Shown piece after piece: positions 37,449 through 46,875 of a stretch of 64,000 nt of DNA. The position numbers and the translations under genes are program-made. The stretch lies in contig NZ_CP054698.1 in NCBI RefSeq assembly GCF_014023275.1, positions 3,410,001 to 3,474,000 of the forward strand, written 5' to 3'. Numbering within the stretch: the stretch's first letter is position 1; each line of letters starts with the position of its first letter. The notes below the pieces were generated by a model. That model did not search any database. It was not told where the DNA came from and saw only the letters and a program-made list of their open reading frames with translations. The stretch comes from Nostoc edaphicum CCNP1411. Its GTDB lineage: Bacteria > Cyanobacteriota > Cyanobacteriia > Cyanobacteriales > Nostocaceae.

Positions 37449-38507
37449 TCATTTTGTAATTAACTCACCATACACCGCTAGTGTTTCCTGATGGACGCGG
37501 GCAACACTAAGACGCTCTAGGTTTTTATTTGCCCGTTGTTTCCACTCGTCCAGCATCTCGGCATTACTCAGTAATTGCACTAAGACCCCAGCCAAAGCAT
37601 TACTATCTTTTACTGGCACTAAAAGACCTGCTTGCCCATTATCCAAAGCTTCAGGAATCCCATCTACCTGAGTACCAACGATCGCAATTCCAGTTTCTCT
37701 CGCTTCTGAAAGTACCAGAGGGCAAGGGTCACGATGGGAAGCCAGCACAAATATGTCACAAGATATCAGATAGCGTTGAGGTTCTGGTTGGAAACCTTCA
37801 AAATGAATGCGTTCTTTTACAGAAGTTGCTTGTGCCTGTGCCTCAAATAGCTGTTTATCAGGGCCATTTCCTACCAGATAAAGATGCGCTTGGGGAAAAT
37901 CTGAGGCAATTTGTTCAAAGGCGGCGATTAACTCAGCAATTCCCTTACGTTGATACATCCCAGCTACAGTCGCGATCGCTGGATGCTGTAATGGTAGAGG
38001 TTGATAATCTTGTATTTGTCGAGTGCGGGGACTGCCCAAAGTTCCGTTACATACCACCCGCAACTTGTTTTCTGGAATACCGCGCCTAAACATAGAATCT
38101 TGCACAGCCTTACTGACAGCAATTACCCTGTCAGCCAAACCCATCAGCAGACTTGCACGTTGAAATTCGTTGTGTACTGTCGAAATTAAAGCATATTTGT
38201 TTCCTTTAAAAATACGTGCTAATATCACTCCCGTCATCATGTGGGCGTGAACAATATCCGGCTGAAATTCAGCTGCGATCGCTCGGTAACGCATAACTGC
38301 TTTGATCATACTTATCGGTTTCCGGCTTTGGTCTAGTTGGTAGTGTTTGACACCAAAAATATCTAGTAAAGTCTCGTACTCACCACCAGCAGAAACAACC
38401 GCTACTTCATAACCAGATTTTGCCTGTAGACAAGCTAGATCCACAGCCACATTCACAATACCGTTACCTATTTCTTGAACGTGGTTCAAAATATGTATGA
38501 TTCGCAT
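37449..38507 (-). CDS. Glycosyltransferase family 4 (GT-B)
   Basis: A 352-residue GT4 enzyme transferring a sugar from a nucleotide donor. The N-terminal domain begins MRIIHILNHVQEIGNGIVNV. The C-terminal donor-binding domain has TVAGMYQRKGIAELIAAFEQ and the E-x7-E region in SHRDPCPLVLSEARETGIAI. Length is typical. Product likely belongs to exopolysaccharide or glycolipid synthesis; acceptor unknown. Single gene. Confidence 0.9.
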   Translation of the reverse strand: MRIIHILNHVQEIGNGIVNVAVDLACLQAKSGYEVAVVSAGGEYETLLDIFGVKHYQLDQSRKPISMIKAVMRYRAIAAEFQPDIVHAHMMTGVILARIFKGNKYALISTVHNEFQRASLLMGLADRVIAVSKAVQDSMFRRGIPENKLRVVCNGTLGSPRTRQIQDYQPLPLQHPAIATVAGMYQRKGIAELIAAFEQIASDFPQAHLYLVGNGPDKQLFEAQAQATSVKERIHFEGFQPEPQRYLISCDIFVLASHRDPCPLVLSEARETGIAIVGTQVDGIPEALDNGQAGLLVPVKDSNALAGVLVQLLSNAEMLDEWKQRANKNLERLSVARVHQETLAVYGELITK

Positions 38508-38921
38508 AATCTTTAAGATGTGTATAAAAAATAAAGATAAGTAACTGAGTGTGAATCTGCATAATTATTGAGTTCTTCAGTGACAACTCAAAATTAGTCA
38601 GTAGTGCGTAAAAATGACCACTTACTACTGACTAAAAGCGTTTCTAACTAGTTACTTAGCTTAAAGACTTATTCAGTAACGGCTCGATAAATCGGGGTAA
38701 AACTCCAAAATCGTCCTTGTTAGAATTCCCCATTTCCCTCTCTTGGTCACTACTGAAATACTTTTCTGACTTTACAAAAACAGCAATTTGCCTGATGATA
38801 AAAAAGAAATAAATAGTAATAAATAATTCGTTACTACTGTTAGTATTTGTGTGAAAACCTAGTAAATATAAAGCTTCAGTCAGTTTGAGTTGACCTCATA
38901 ACCTTATCTTGAAGTAACAAA
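38508..38921. other. Intergenic region upstream of the DUF4347 gene
   Basis: About 410 AT-rich bases without an ORF. It must contain the promoters of the divergent glycosyltransferase and DUF4347 genes. No clear Shine-Dalgarno precedes the DUF4347 ATG (GAAGTAACAAA only). Confidence 0.35.
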
Positions 38922-41900
38922 ATGGTAACTCCACATACTCCCCACTTTCAATTAAATTCCATAATTCCCCTCTCATATACGCATAGCCTGGTCTTCATCG
39001 ATATGGCGGTTGAAGACTATCAGACTTTGGTTAACGGTGTTATCCCCCACACCGAAGTATTTGTTCTTGACTCGACACAGAACGGTGTTGGGCAAATTAC
39101 GGAGATTTTGGCGACTCGCGCTGACCAAAATATTAGCAGCATTCATATTGTTTGCCACGGTGCCCCCGGTAGTTTGCAACTGGGCAACACTCACTTGGGA
39201 CTCGATACCCTCAAGCACCATAGCCCGCAACTGCAACAATGGCAGAAGATATTTTCCGATTCTTCCAAAATCGATAAACCATTAGTTACATCCGCTACAA
39301 CATCTGTAGCCAACTTACTCATCTATGGTTGCAACGTAGCTTCCGGTGATGTGGGGGCAGAATTTATTGCTAAACTGCACCAACTTACAGGAGCAAATAT
39401 TGCTGCTTCGCGTCAGCAGATAGGCAATGCAGCATTAGGAGGTAATTGGGAACTAGAAGTACGCACCGATGAGATGGAAGTGACTCTAGCTTTTGCAGAA
39501 ACGACGCGAGAAGCTTACGCAGGAATACTGGCGAAGTTCACAGTAAATGATACCGGAGATGCAGATGATGGTGATGCGAACAATGGCATTACCACACTTC
39601 GGGAAGCAATTAACTTAGCGAATGCTACTCCAGGGGATGATGTGATCACTTTTGGGGGTGTATTCACGGATAACACCCCAGATGTAATTACCCTGACCTC
39701 TGGGCAACTGACGATTACTGATGATCTTACCATCTTGGGCACTGGGTCATCTTTGCTTACCGTGAGTGGAAATAATGCTTCCAGAGTGTTCGAGATATCA
39801 GGATTAGTAACAGATGTTAGCATTGATGGTTTGGCGATCGCTAATGGTAATGATAGCGGTATTAAAACTAACAACAATACCATTCTCAGCCTAACTAACA
39901 GCACCGTTTCTGACAATACAGGAAGCGGCATTTTTAACGAAACCTATACCAACGTCAGTCTAACTAACAGCACCGTTTCTGACAATACAGGAAGCGGCAT
40001 CTTTAACGGAGGCTATAGTAGCCTAAGTATATCTAACAGCAATGTTTCTGGAAATACGGGAAGCGGCATCTTTAACGAAGGAGGCACAGTCAGTCTAACT
40101 AATAGCATTGTCTCTAGCAATACTGAAAGCGGCATCTTCAACACCATCACTGGTATTCCTACGTACAGACTTAATGCTGGTAACATCAGGGTTATAAATA
40201 GCACTGTCTCAGGTAATACGAAAACTGGGATCTATAACCGAGACAGCATTCTCTGGCTTAACAATAGTACTGTCTCAAACAATACAGGAAGCGGTATTTC
40301 TAACTTATCTATCAAAGATGAGTATATCTTTTTTTCCAGTTCAGTTACCCTGACAAACAGTACTGTATTTGGGAATACAAACACTACTGAGGGCGGCGGC
40401 ATCTATAACAACGACGCCCTCACCCTCATCAACACCACAATTACTAATAACACAGCTGACTCTAACGCCGATGGGACTGGCGACGGTGGCGGCGTTTTCA
40501 ACGATGGTGGGACTATAACCGTTGGGAACAGCATCATTGCCGGTAACTTCGACAACTCCACCTCCAGCAACATCACGCCCGATGTGGCTGGTAGTTTTAG
40601 CGACTCTGGCAATAACCTAGTTGGTAATAATACTGGTAGTACTGGTTTGACTACCAGCACCTTAGTGGGCACCAACGCCAGCCCCATTAATCCCCAACTC
40701 AGCCCTCTACAAAATAATGGTGGTGCAACATTAACTCAAGCTTTACTTGCGGGTAGTCCCGCCATTGATGCAGGCAATAATTCCCTAGTTAGTGCCAGCA
40801 CAGACCAAAGAGGCCCTGGATTTGACCGAATATCCAACGGTGTGGTTGATATTGGTGCTTATGAAGTCCAATTCACTAGCCAACCACCTATTAATACTGA
40901 CACAGTAGTAACTAACACCAATGATTCTGGGGCAGGATCGTTGCGACAGGCTATTCTCAATGCCAATGCTACTGCTGGGGCGGATACGATTACTTTTGCG
41001 GGCGTGTTCACCGATGACACCCCAGATATCATCACCCTCACATCTGGGAAATTAACAATTACCGATGATCTGACAATCTTAGGTACTGGGGCATCAAACC
41101 TCAGCATCAGCGGCAATAATTCATCAGGGGTATTTGAGATATCAGGAATAGGGACAGATACTAGCATTAATGGCTTGAAAATTGCTAATGCTAGTAATAA
41201 CTTTGGTAGTATTTTTCTCAATAGCAATGCCAGCCTAAACTTGACCAATAGCACTGTATCTGGCAGTACTGGGTCTGTAGGTGGCATCTTTAACAGAGGT
41301 AGCCTTAGCCTGACTAACACTACTGTTTCGGATAATAGGGGGTCGTCACTAGGAGGCGGCATATTTAACACAGGCAATCTCAGCCTAATTAACAGCAGCA
41401 TCTCTAATAACATTGCCTCGATCCAATACGACCTTGCTTACGGCGGCGGCATCTTCAATACAGGCAACCTCAGCATAACGGGAAGTACTTTCTCTAATAA
41501 TATTGTGTTCGCCAGTGGTTTTGAGCGCAACCGTCCTAACCCTTTGCCATCTTACGGTGGCAGCATCTATAACTCAGGCACCGTAAACCTGAACTATAGC
41601 ACCATCTCTGATAGTACAGCCGAAAGCGGTGGCGGCATCTATAACTCAGGCATCTTCAACCTGAGCAATAGTACTATCTCTGGCAATAGGGGGTACATCG
41701 ACGGCGGTGGCATTTCTAACTCAGGCACTCTCACCCTCGCCAACAGCACCATTACCAATAACAGTGCACAAGACTTTTACGTTCGTAATGCCGATGGTGG
41801 AGGCATTTTTAATGACTCAGATGGTACTGTTATCGCTGGCAATACCATCATTGCAGGCAACTTCAACAAAAATTTATATGACTCTTCTGAATTCCCTATC

Positions 41901-43103
41901 CTCAAGCCCGACGTTTCTGGCAACTTCACTGATGTCGGCAATAACCTGATTGGTGACAACACGGGTAGCACTGGCTTTACCACCAACAGCATTGTCGGTA
42001 ACAGCGTCAACCCCATCGACCCCAAGCTAGGGTCACTAGAAAATAATGGTGGTGTCACCTTAACTAATGCCCCACTTGTGGGTAGTCCTGCTATTAATGC
42101 TGGCAATAATGCCCTAATTCCTGTTAGTGTCACCACTGACCAACGTGGCGCTGGATTTGATCGGATATCTGGCAGTAAAGTTGACATTGGTGCCTATGAA
42201 GTCCAAACCTTTGCAGGCGACGGCGGTCAAAACAAATTTGTGATTGGCCTCAACGAGGGAACGCAGATTATCACAAATTTTGGTGGTGTGGGTAAAGGAA
42301 CAAACCCAACAAATGCGGTGATTGCCGAAGCTGATAACCTCAAATTTGAGGGTACTGGCTTAACTGCCCGAAATCTGCTGCTCACCCAGAATAGTAGCAA
42401 TCTGGTAGTCTCCTTTGAAAACTTGGCGAACAGTCCAAACGTCATCCTGCAAAACTTTGATCTAGAAAAACTCGATAATCTCCGCAAATCTACTGGAGCC
42501 AGCGTAGATTTGGGTAATATCCTCTTTGATGGGCAAACCAGCATTGAAGACAGCTTTGATGTCTTCGATGCAAACTCTACCCAAAGCACCGTCTTTGGTA
42601 AAAATAGAGTCACCTTTGTTAACGACCTGAACAATAATGTCAACGGTCTTGACAACTCCAACGATGTGATCAACGGTCAGGGGGGTAATGACCGCATTGA
42701 TGGCAAGAGTGGAAACGATCTGCTACGTGGCGGTGCGGGGGATGATACCCTCATTGGTGGTAGTGGCAATGATATCCTCATTGGTGGTGCTGGTAATGAC
42801 ATCCTCACTGGCGGTAGCGGTAATGACCAGTTCGTTTACCAAGCCTTGAGTGACATCGGTGATACGATCACTGATTTTAATCAGAGCGAAGATCAGTTAG
42901 ATTTAAGTGATCTATTCAGAAGTCTAGACGACAGTAGAATTCCTGGCATCAACCAATACTTGCAGTTTGTACAATCGGGTACTTCTACGCAAGTTCAGAT
43001 TGACCCCGATGGTTTTGGTGGTATTGAAAGTTTTAGCACCTTTGTGACTTTGAATAATTTCACTGCTACAAATCTGGTAGTTGGTACAAACGTCTTTGTC
43101 TAG
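38922..43103 (+). CDS. DUF4347 / tandem right-handed beta-helix / RTX secreted protein
   Basis: 1393 residues. Residues about 20-190 are DUF4347, with SIHIVCHGAPGSLQLG (His near 79) and LLIYGCNVASGDVG (Cys near 137). Two long parallel beta-helix regions follow (about 200-650 and 665-1125). Each opens with LREAINLANAT or LRQAILNANAT and TLTSGxLTITDDLTILGTG, and each contains Asn-rich coils of about 22 residues (TNSTVSDNTGSGIFN). After a further domain come RTX repeats (GGxGNDxL type, about 1251-1305) that bind Ca2+ and mark type I secretion. There is no N-terminal signal, as expected. The gene ends 100 bases before a strong terminator. Likely an extracellular adhesin or matrix protein. Confidence 0.92.
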   Translation: MVTPHTPHFQLNSIIPLSYTHSLVFIDMAVEDYQTLVNGVIPHTEVFVLDSTQNGVGQITEILATRADQNISSIHIVCHGAPGSLQLGNTHLGLDTLKHHSPQLQQWQKIFSDSSKIDKPLVTSATTSVANLLIYGCNVASGDVGAEFIAKLHQLTGANIAASRQQIGNAALGGNWELEVRTDEMEVTLAFAETTREAYAGILAKFTVNDTGDADDGDANNGITTLREAINLANATPGDDVITFGGVFTDNTPDVITLTSGQLTITDDLTILGTGSSLLTVSGNNASRVFEISGLVTDVSIDGLAIANGNDSGIKTNNNTILSLTNSTVSDNTGSGIFNETYTNVSLTNSTVSDNTGSGIFNGGYSSLSISNSNVSGNTGSGIFNEGGTVSLTNSIVSSNTESGIFNTITGIPTYRLNAGNIRVINSTVSGNTKTGIYNRDSILWLNNSTVSNNTGSGISNLSIKDEYIFFSSSVTLTNSTVFGNTNTTEGGGIYNNDALTLINTTITNNTADSNADGTGDGGGVFNDGGTITVGNSIIAGNFDNSTSSNITPDVAGSFSDSGNNLVGNNTGSTGLTTSTLVGTNASPINPQLSPLQNNGGATLTQALLAGSPAIDAGNNSLVSASTDQRGPGFDRISNGVVDIGAYEVQFTSQPPINTDTVVTNTNDSGAGSLRQAILNANATAGADTITFAGVFTDDTPDIITLTSGKLTITDDLTILGTGASNLSISGNNSSGVFEISGIGTDTSINGLKIANASNNFGSIFLNSNASLNLTNSTVSGSTGSVGGIFNRGSLSLTNTTVSDNRGSSLGGGIFNTGNLSLINSSISNNIASIQYDLAYGGGIFNTGNLSITGSTFSNNIVFASGFERNRPNPLPSYGGSIYNSGTVNLNYSTISDSTAESGGGIYNSGIFNLSNSTISGNRGYIDGGGISNSGTLTLANSTITNNSAQDFYVRNADGGGIFNDSDGTVIAGNTIIAGNFNKNLYDSSEFPILKPDVSGNFTDVGNNLIGDNTGSTGFTTNSIVGNSVNPIDPKLGSLENNGGVTLTNAPLVGSPAINAGNNALIPVSVTTDQRGAGFDRISGSKVDIGAYEVQTFAGDGGQNKFVIGLNEGTQIITNFGGVGKGTNPTNAVIAEADNLKFEGTGLTARNLLLTQNSSNLVVSFENLANSPNVILQNFDLEKLDNLRKSTGASVDLGNILFDGQTSIEDSFDVFDANSTQSTVFGKNRVTFVNDLNNNVNGLDNSNDVINGQGGNDRIDGKSGNDLLRGGAGDDTLIGGSGNDILIGGAGNDILTGGSGNDQFVYQALSDIGDTITDFNQSEDQLDLSDLFRSLDDSRIPGINQYLQFVQSGTSTQVQIDPDGFGGIESFSTFVTLNNFTATNLVVGTNVFV

Positions 43104-43202
43104 CATTCACAAGATCACCTTCCCTTTGTTAAGGCTATCCATTACTTTTTGCCAGTGCGATCGCTTACAGGAAATGAATTTGTGATTCAATGTCAATAAT
43201 AT

Positions 43203-43253
43203 AGGCATTATATCAATAACTATGAATTGATTATTGATATAATGCCTCTTTTG
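43203..43253 (+). terminator. Strong rho-independent terminator after the DUF4347 gene
   Basis: A perfect 17-base-pair stem (AGGCATTATATCAATAA with TTATTGATATAATGCCT) around an 11-base loop, followed by CTTTTG. It can work from both strands for the two convergent genes (the DUF4347 gene and the GT2 gene). Confidence 0.9.
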
Positions 43254-43457
43254 TAAAGTCATAAAACAGATTTGCAACAAGGGTTTTGACCTTTTTAAGA
43301 AAGGTGTGACTAATGCATAGTTGCTAATACCAATTACCTGTGAGGTTGCTATAGAAGCAGCTGTTCTGAGCAACTTGTCTCACCAAGGCTGATTCTGTGC
43401 AGATTCTTAGAAAATTGGTATAGGCAATAATAAAAAGTACTACCAACGCTTAAAAAG

Positions 43458-44402
43458 CTAGGATTCAATTAATACAAGTTTGCGAACCTGAGAATTGTTT
43501 CCCTGAGAGCGGCGTGATGAGGCAGCAGTTAGCAAAAACTTCCAAGACTGAGGAGAAAGTATAGACGGATCGATCATTGAAAGAAAACTCTTGATATTTT
43601 TTTGTTTCAGCGCTACTAAAATCCAATGAAGTTTCAGGTAATTTTTTATATCCTGAAAGACGGGAATCTTTGAGCGATGTTGGTCATTTACTAAGGCGTA
43701 AATTTTCTCTTTCATCAAAATATTTGTCGCCAACCGCCGAGACAAAGAAAACTTTTGATTATACGCACCGGGCCAGATAGTGCGGTAAGCAAGACAATGG
43801 TTGAAGAAAATAGCATCGCCAAACTGAGCAATCCGAATCCAAGAATCGATGTCATCACAGTTAGCATCGAGTGTAGAATCCCAACCACCAGTTTGCAGGA
43901 AAGCATCACGTCGGCAAGCTACTTGTACAGGTGTACCAAAGGGTACAAGCTCTAAAAGCATACCGTAGTGAATATCAGCTTGTGGGATATAAAAAGCTAA
44001 ACCGGGGCCAACTTGGGGAGTGCGAGAGAGTTCAACTTCATTACCATCCACCTGAGCCGCCACACAAGAGCAGATTACAGCATCGGGACGAAGTGCGATC
44101 GCCTTTGCCATTTCTTCTATGCAGTTAGGCGCTAAATAGTCGTCATCATCTAAAAACTTAATCCAGTCGCCGCTAGCTTTGGCAACTCCAGCATTTACCG
44201 TTGCCGCATGACCAAGGTTAACTTCGTTACGATGGTAAACAATCTTGTCCCCTAAGCTTTTGAGATAGGTTTGGGTGTCATCAGATGAACAATCATCGGC
44301 AACAACCACCTCGCACTCGATTGTTTGGTTCCGAGCCGAGTCAATTGCTCTTTGCAGCAGATTCAAGCGATTATAGGTACTGATGACGACGCTAAATTTC
44401 AT
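43458..44402 (-). CDS. Glycosyltransferase family 2 (GT-A)
   Basis: The start at 44402 gives MKFSVVISTYNRLNLLQRAI, the usual GT2 opening; the upstream in-frame extension is not convincing. The metal-binding motif is FLDDDDYLAPNCIEE (about residue 90), with CEVVVADDCSSDDTQ before it. About 314 residues. Transfers sugars from nucleotide donors, probably for surface glycans. It stands alone on the minus strand, divergent from rplS. Confidence 0.9.
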   Translation of the reverse strand: MKFSVVISTYNRLNLLQRAIDSARNQTIECEVVVADDCSSDDTQTYLKSLGDKIVYHRNEVNLGHAATVNAGVAKASGDWIKFLDDDDYLAPNCIEEMAKAIALRPDAVICSCVAAQVDGNEVELSRTPQVGPGLAFYIPQADIHYGMLLELVPFGTPVQVACRRDAFLQTGGWDSTLDANCDDIDSWIRIAQFGDAIFFNHCLAYRTIWPGAYNQKFSLSRRLATNILMKEKIYALVNDQHRSKIPVFQDIKNYLKLHWILVALKQKNIKSFLSMIDPSILSPQSWKFLLTAASSRRSQGNNSQVRKLVLIES

Positions 44403-44555
44403 AATTTTTACCCCTGTGGTACAGCATTCTGCAATATAGCTTTGATCTTTAGACCGTTGTATCAGTAAAATTATCAATCCCAACAAGTAGACTGAAATAG
44501 GATTATCGATTTATCATTGATGATCGTGAGATTTTTTTAAGCAGACAGAAAGACT

Positions 44556-44918
44556 ATGAATGCTCAAGAGATTATCCGCTCCATTGAAGCGGAACAGATA
44601 AAATCGAATCTGCCCGACATTTACGTGGGCGACACTGTAAAAGTGGGAGTGAAAATCAAGGAAGGCGAAAAATATCGCGTACAACCCTACGAGGGAGTAG
44701 TAATTGCCAAGCGTAATGGTGGCATCAACGAAACGATTACAGTCCGTAAGGTTTTTCAAGGCGTGGGCGTTGAGCGGGTATTTTTGCTGCATTCTCCCCG
44801 CATTGACAGCATTAAAGTATTACGTCGCGGTAAGGTACGCCGTGCTAAACTTTATTATCTCCGCGATCGCGTAGGTAAGGCAACCCGAATCAAGCAACGG
44901 TTTGACCGCCCTTTGTGA
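44556..44918 (+). CDS. rplS: 50S ribosomal protein L19
   Basis: 120 residues matching bacterial L19: [36 protein letters not shown] and the conserved [20 protein letters not shown] with [16 protein letters not shown]. It sits at the 30S-50S interface. It starts the ribosomal cluster but is separated from secE by a tRNA gene, as in other cyanobacteria. The stop codon lies inside a 21-base tandem duplication. Confidence 0.98.
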   Translation: MNAQEIIRSIEAEQIKSNLPDIYVGDTVKVGVKIKEGEKYRVQPYEGVVIAKRNGGINETITVRKVFQGVGVERVFLLHSPRIDSIKVLRRGKVRRAKLYYLRDRVGKATRIKQRFDRPL

Positions 44919-44954
44919 TTCGTCCCTCAATTATTGTGATTCGTCCCTCAATTA
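44913..44954. repeat. Perfect 21-base tandem duplication over the rplS stop
   Basis: Two adjacent identical copies of a 21-base unit starting TTGTGATTCGTCCCTC. The first copy contains the last Leu codon and TGA stop of rplS. Confidence 0.9.
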
Positions 44955-45092
44955 TTATGGGAGAAATCTCAAGCCTCAAGCGGCATCTGCCGCTGACTTG
45001 TTTTCCCAACAAAATTAAGGTATGATATAAATCTCATATTGCGTTAAACTGGAATTTAGTTCAGCGCAATCACTGAATCAAAAACAGCTTGT

Positions 45093-45165
45093 GCGCTCTT
45101 AGTTCAGTTGGTAGAACGCAGGTCTCCAAAACCTGATGTCGGGGGTTCAAGTCCTCCAGGGCGCG
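45093..45165 (+). tRNA. trnW: tRNA-Trp (CCA)
   Basis: A 73-base cloverleaf: acceptor GCGCTCT / AGGGCGC, D-arm around TTAGTTCAGTTGGTAGAA, anticodon stem CAGGT/ACCTG with loop containing CCA, and T-arm GGGGGTTCAAGTCCTCC. The 3' CCA is not encoded. Its position just before secE is the conserved trnW-secE-nusG arrangement. Confidence 0.97.
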
Positions 45166-45464
45166 CTCAAGAGCAAAAACTAAGCCCGAAATAATTACGC
45201 AACTGTTAATATAGCAGTTAGCGATAATAATTTCGGGTAAACTTATTGTGTTTGTAGTTGTTTTGCTTTCAGCAAGTGAAATAGAGTCGAAACTGCAAAA
45301 CTGGACAAACAAATTTTAGATTTTAAATTTTAGATTTGGGATTGACAAAAAATTTAAATAAATGGACAACCCAAAATCTGAAGTTGAGTACCTTTGCCTT
45401 AAAGCATGGGGTAAATCTAAAATCTTAAATCCAAAATTGAGTAAGAAACGGGGGATAATCGGTC
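45166..45464. other. Spacer between tRNA-Trp and secE
   Basis: Contains a long imperfect hairpin (CCCGAAAT...ATTTCGGG, 45182-45238, with an inner AACTG/CAGTT stem), perhaps a processing or termination signal. Then comes AT-rich repeat text of the ATTTTAGATTTTAAATTTTAG type. A promoter for secE-nusG-rpl may lie near 45380-45440. Confidence 0.45.
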
Positions 45465-45686
45465 GTGGCCAAAAAAAATGAAGCAGAATTGCCAGAAACC
45501 ACAAATGGGTTTAGCTTTGGCAACTTCATACAGGGAACCAAAGAAGAACTTGAAAAAGTAGTTTGGCCCAGTCGGAAACAGATAGTGAGCGAGTCCGCCG
45601 CTGTGTTGTTGATGGTGGCACTCTCCGCATCTTTGATATACTTGGTCGATGGATTGTTTGCTTGGGCAGCCAAACAGGTATTCTGA
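45465..45686 (+). CDS. secE: Preprotein translocase subunit SecE
   Basis: 73 residues with the short single-helix SecE form. An amphipathic region (FIQGTKEELEKVVWPSRKQI) carries the conserved VxWPsR motif, followed by one transmembrane helix (SAAVLLMVALSASLIYLVDG). The start is GTG at 45465. The stop overlaps the nusG start (TGATG). It acts in the SecYEG channel of the plasma and thylakoid membranes. Confidence 0.96.
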   Translation: MAKKNEAELPETTNGFSFGNFIQGTKEELEKVVWPSRKQIVSESAAVLLMVALSASLIYLVDGLFAWAAKQVF

Positions 45687-46327
45687 TGACTTTTGCAACA
45701 GACGAACCTCGCAACTCAACCTTCCAGTCTGAGGACACAGCAGAAGCAGCAGAAACAGCGTCAAAAGAAGCACGCTGGTATGCAGTGCAAGTTGCCTCAG
45801 GTTGTGAAAAACGTGTAAAGACGAACTTAGAACAACGCATTCAAACTTTTGATGTAGCTGACAAAATTATCCAAGTAGAAATTCCGCAGACGCCAGCGGT
45901 GAAAATCCGCAAAGACGGCAGTCGCCAGCATACAGAGGAAAAAGTTTTCCCTGGCTATGTGTTGGTGCGGATGATGATGGATGATGATACCTGGCAGGTG
46001 GTACGAAACACCTCCCATGTAATTAATTTTGTCGGTTCAGAACAAAAACGTGGTAGTAGTAAGGGTCGCGGTCACGTGCATCCCATACCACTGAGTTCTT
46101 CAGAAGTAGAACGTATATTCAAACAAACCAGCGAACAAGAAGCTGTTGTCAAAATTGACATGGCTACTGGTGATAAGATAATGGTGCTTTCTGGTCCATT
46201 TAAAGACTTTGAAGGCGAGGTGATTGAAGTCTCTCCAGAGCGGAGTAAGCTTAAAGCCTTGCTCTCAATTTTTGGTAGAGATACACCAGTTGAATTGGAA
46301 TTTAATCAGGTAGAGAAACAGAGCTAA
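45686..46327 (+). CDS. nusG: Transcription antitermination factor NusG
   Basis: 213 residues from ATG 45686, which overlaps the secE stop by one base; upstream in-frame extension is a shadow of secE. The NGN domain (ARWYAVQVASGCEKRVKTNL, KVFPGYVLVRMMMDDDTW, VINFVG) is followed by a KOW domain (IDMATGDKIMVLSGPFKDF and GEVIEV). It binds RNA polymerase and links it to Rho or the ribosome. The N-terminal 28 residues are acidic and variable. rplK starts 6 bases later. Confidence 0.97.
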   Translation: MTFATDEPRNSTFQSEDTAEAAETASKEARWYAVQVASGCEKRVKTNLEQRIQTFDVADKIIQVEIPQTPAVKIRKDGSRQHTEEKVFPGYVLVRMMMDDDTWQVVRNTSHVINFVGSEQKRGSSKGRGHVHPIPLSSSEVERIFKQTSEQEAVVKIDMATGDKIMVLSGPFKDFEGEVIEVSPERSKLKALLSIFGRDTPVELEFNQVEKQS

Positions 46328-46333
46328 ATACAA

Positions 46334-46759
46334 ATGGCGAAGAAAGTAGTGGCGGTCATTAAACTGGCCTTGAATGCTGGAAAAGCCAACCCAGCACCGC
46401 CAGTGGGGCCCGCCTTGGGTCAACATGGTGTCAACATCATGATGTTTTGTAAAGAGTACAACGCCAAAACAGCAGACCAAGCTGGAATGGTAATACCTGT
46501 AGAAATTTCGGTTTTTGAAGACCGGAGTTTTACATTCGTACTCAAAACGCCACCCGCATCAGTACTGATTCGGAAGGCGGCGAAAGTAGAAAAAGGCTCG
46601 AATGAACCCAACAAAAAGAAGGTTGGGTCAATTAGCAAAGCACAATTGCAAGAAATAGCCCAAACCAAACTTCCCGACCTCAATGCCAACGACATCGACG
46701 CGGCAATGAAGATTGTGGCAGGAACGGCTAAAAATATGGGTATAACAGTCACGGATTAG
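46334..46759 (+). CDS. rplK: 50S ribosomal protein L11
   Basis: 141 residues. [20 protein letters not shown] and [19 protein letters not shown] are diagnostic of L11, as is [18 protein letters not shown]. It binds 23S rRNA at the GTPase centre. Normal length. It is separated from rplA by a spacer with heptamer repeats. Confidence 0.98.
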   Translation: MAKKVVAVIKLALNAGKANPAPPVGPALGQHGVNIMMFCKEYNAKTADQAGMVIPVEISVFEDRSFTFVLKTPPASVLIRKAAKVEKGSNEPNKKKVGSISKAQLQEIAQTKLPDLNANDIDAAMKIVAGTAKNMGITVTD

Positions 46760-46820
46760 TCATTGGTCATTAGTCATTAGTCATTGGTAACTGACGAAGG
46801 ACAAAGGACAAAAGACAAAT
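46757..46820. repeat. STRR heptamers (GTCATTA, GACAAAA types) between rplK and rplA
   Basis: Tandem GTCATTA/GTCATTG units followed by AGGACAAA/AAGACAAA units in the rplK-rplA spacer. The same two unit types recur after rplA and, in the GTCAAAA form, after rplJ. Confidence 0.75.
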
Positions 46821-46875
46821 AACTAAAAATTATCGGGGGAGAGGCGAAGCTTCGGAATTACCCCAGGAGAACAAA

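Noticed and set aside
40859..41413. Long antisense ORFs across the DUF4347 gene
   Set aside because: They arise from the Asn/Ser/Thr codon repeats of the beta-helix read backwards. The product is Leu/Pro/Val low complexity.
45070..45312. Minus-strand ORF across tRNA-Trp
   Set aside because: It overlaps a clear tRNA gene and the structured spacer; not coding.
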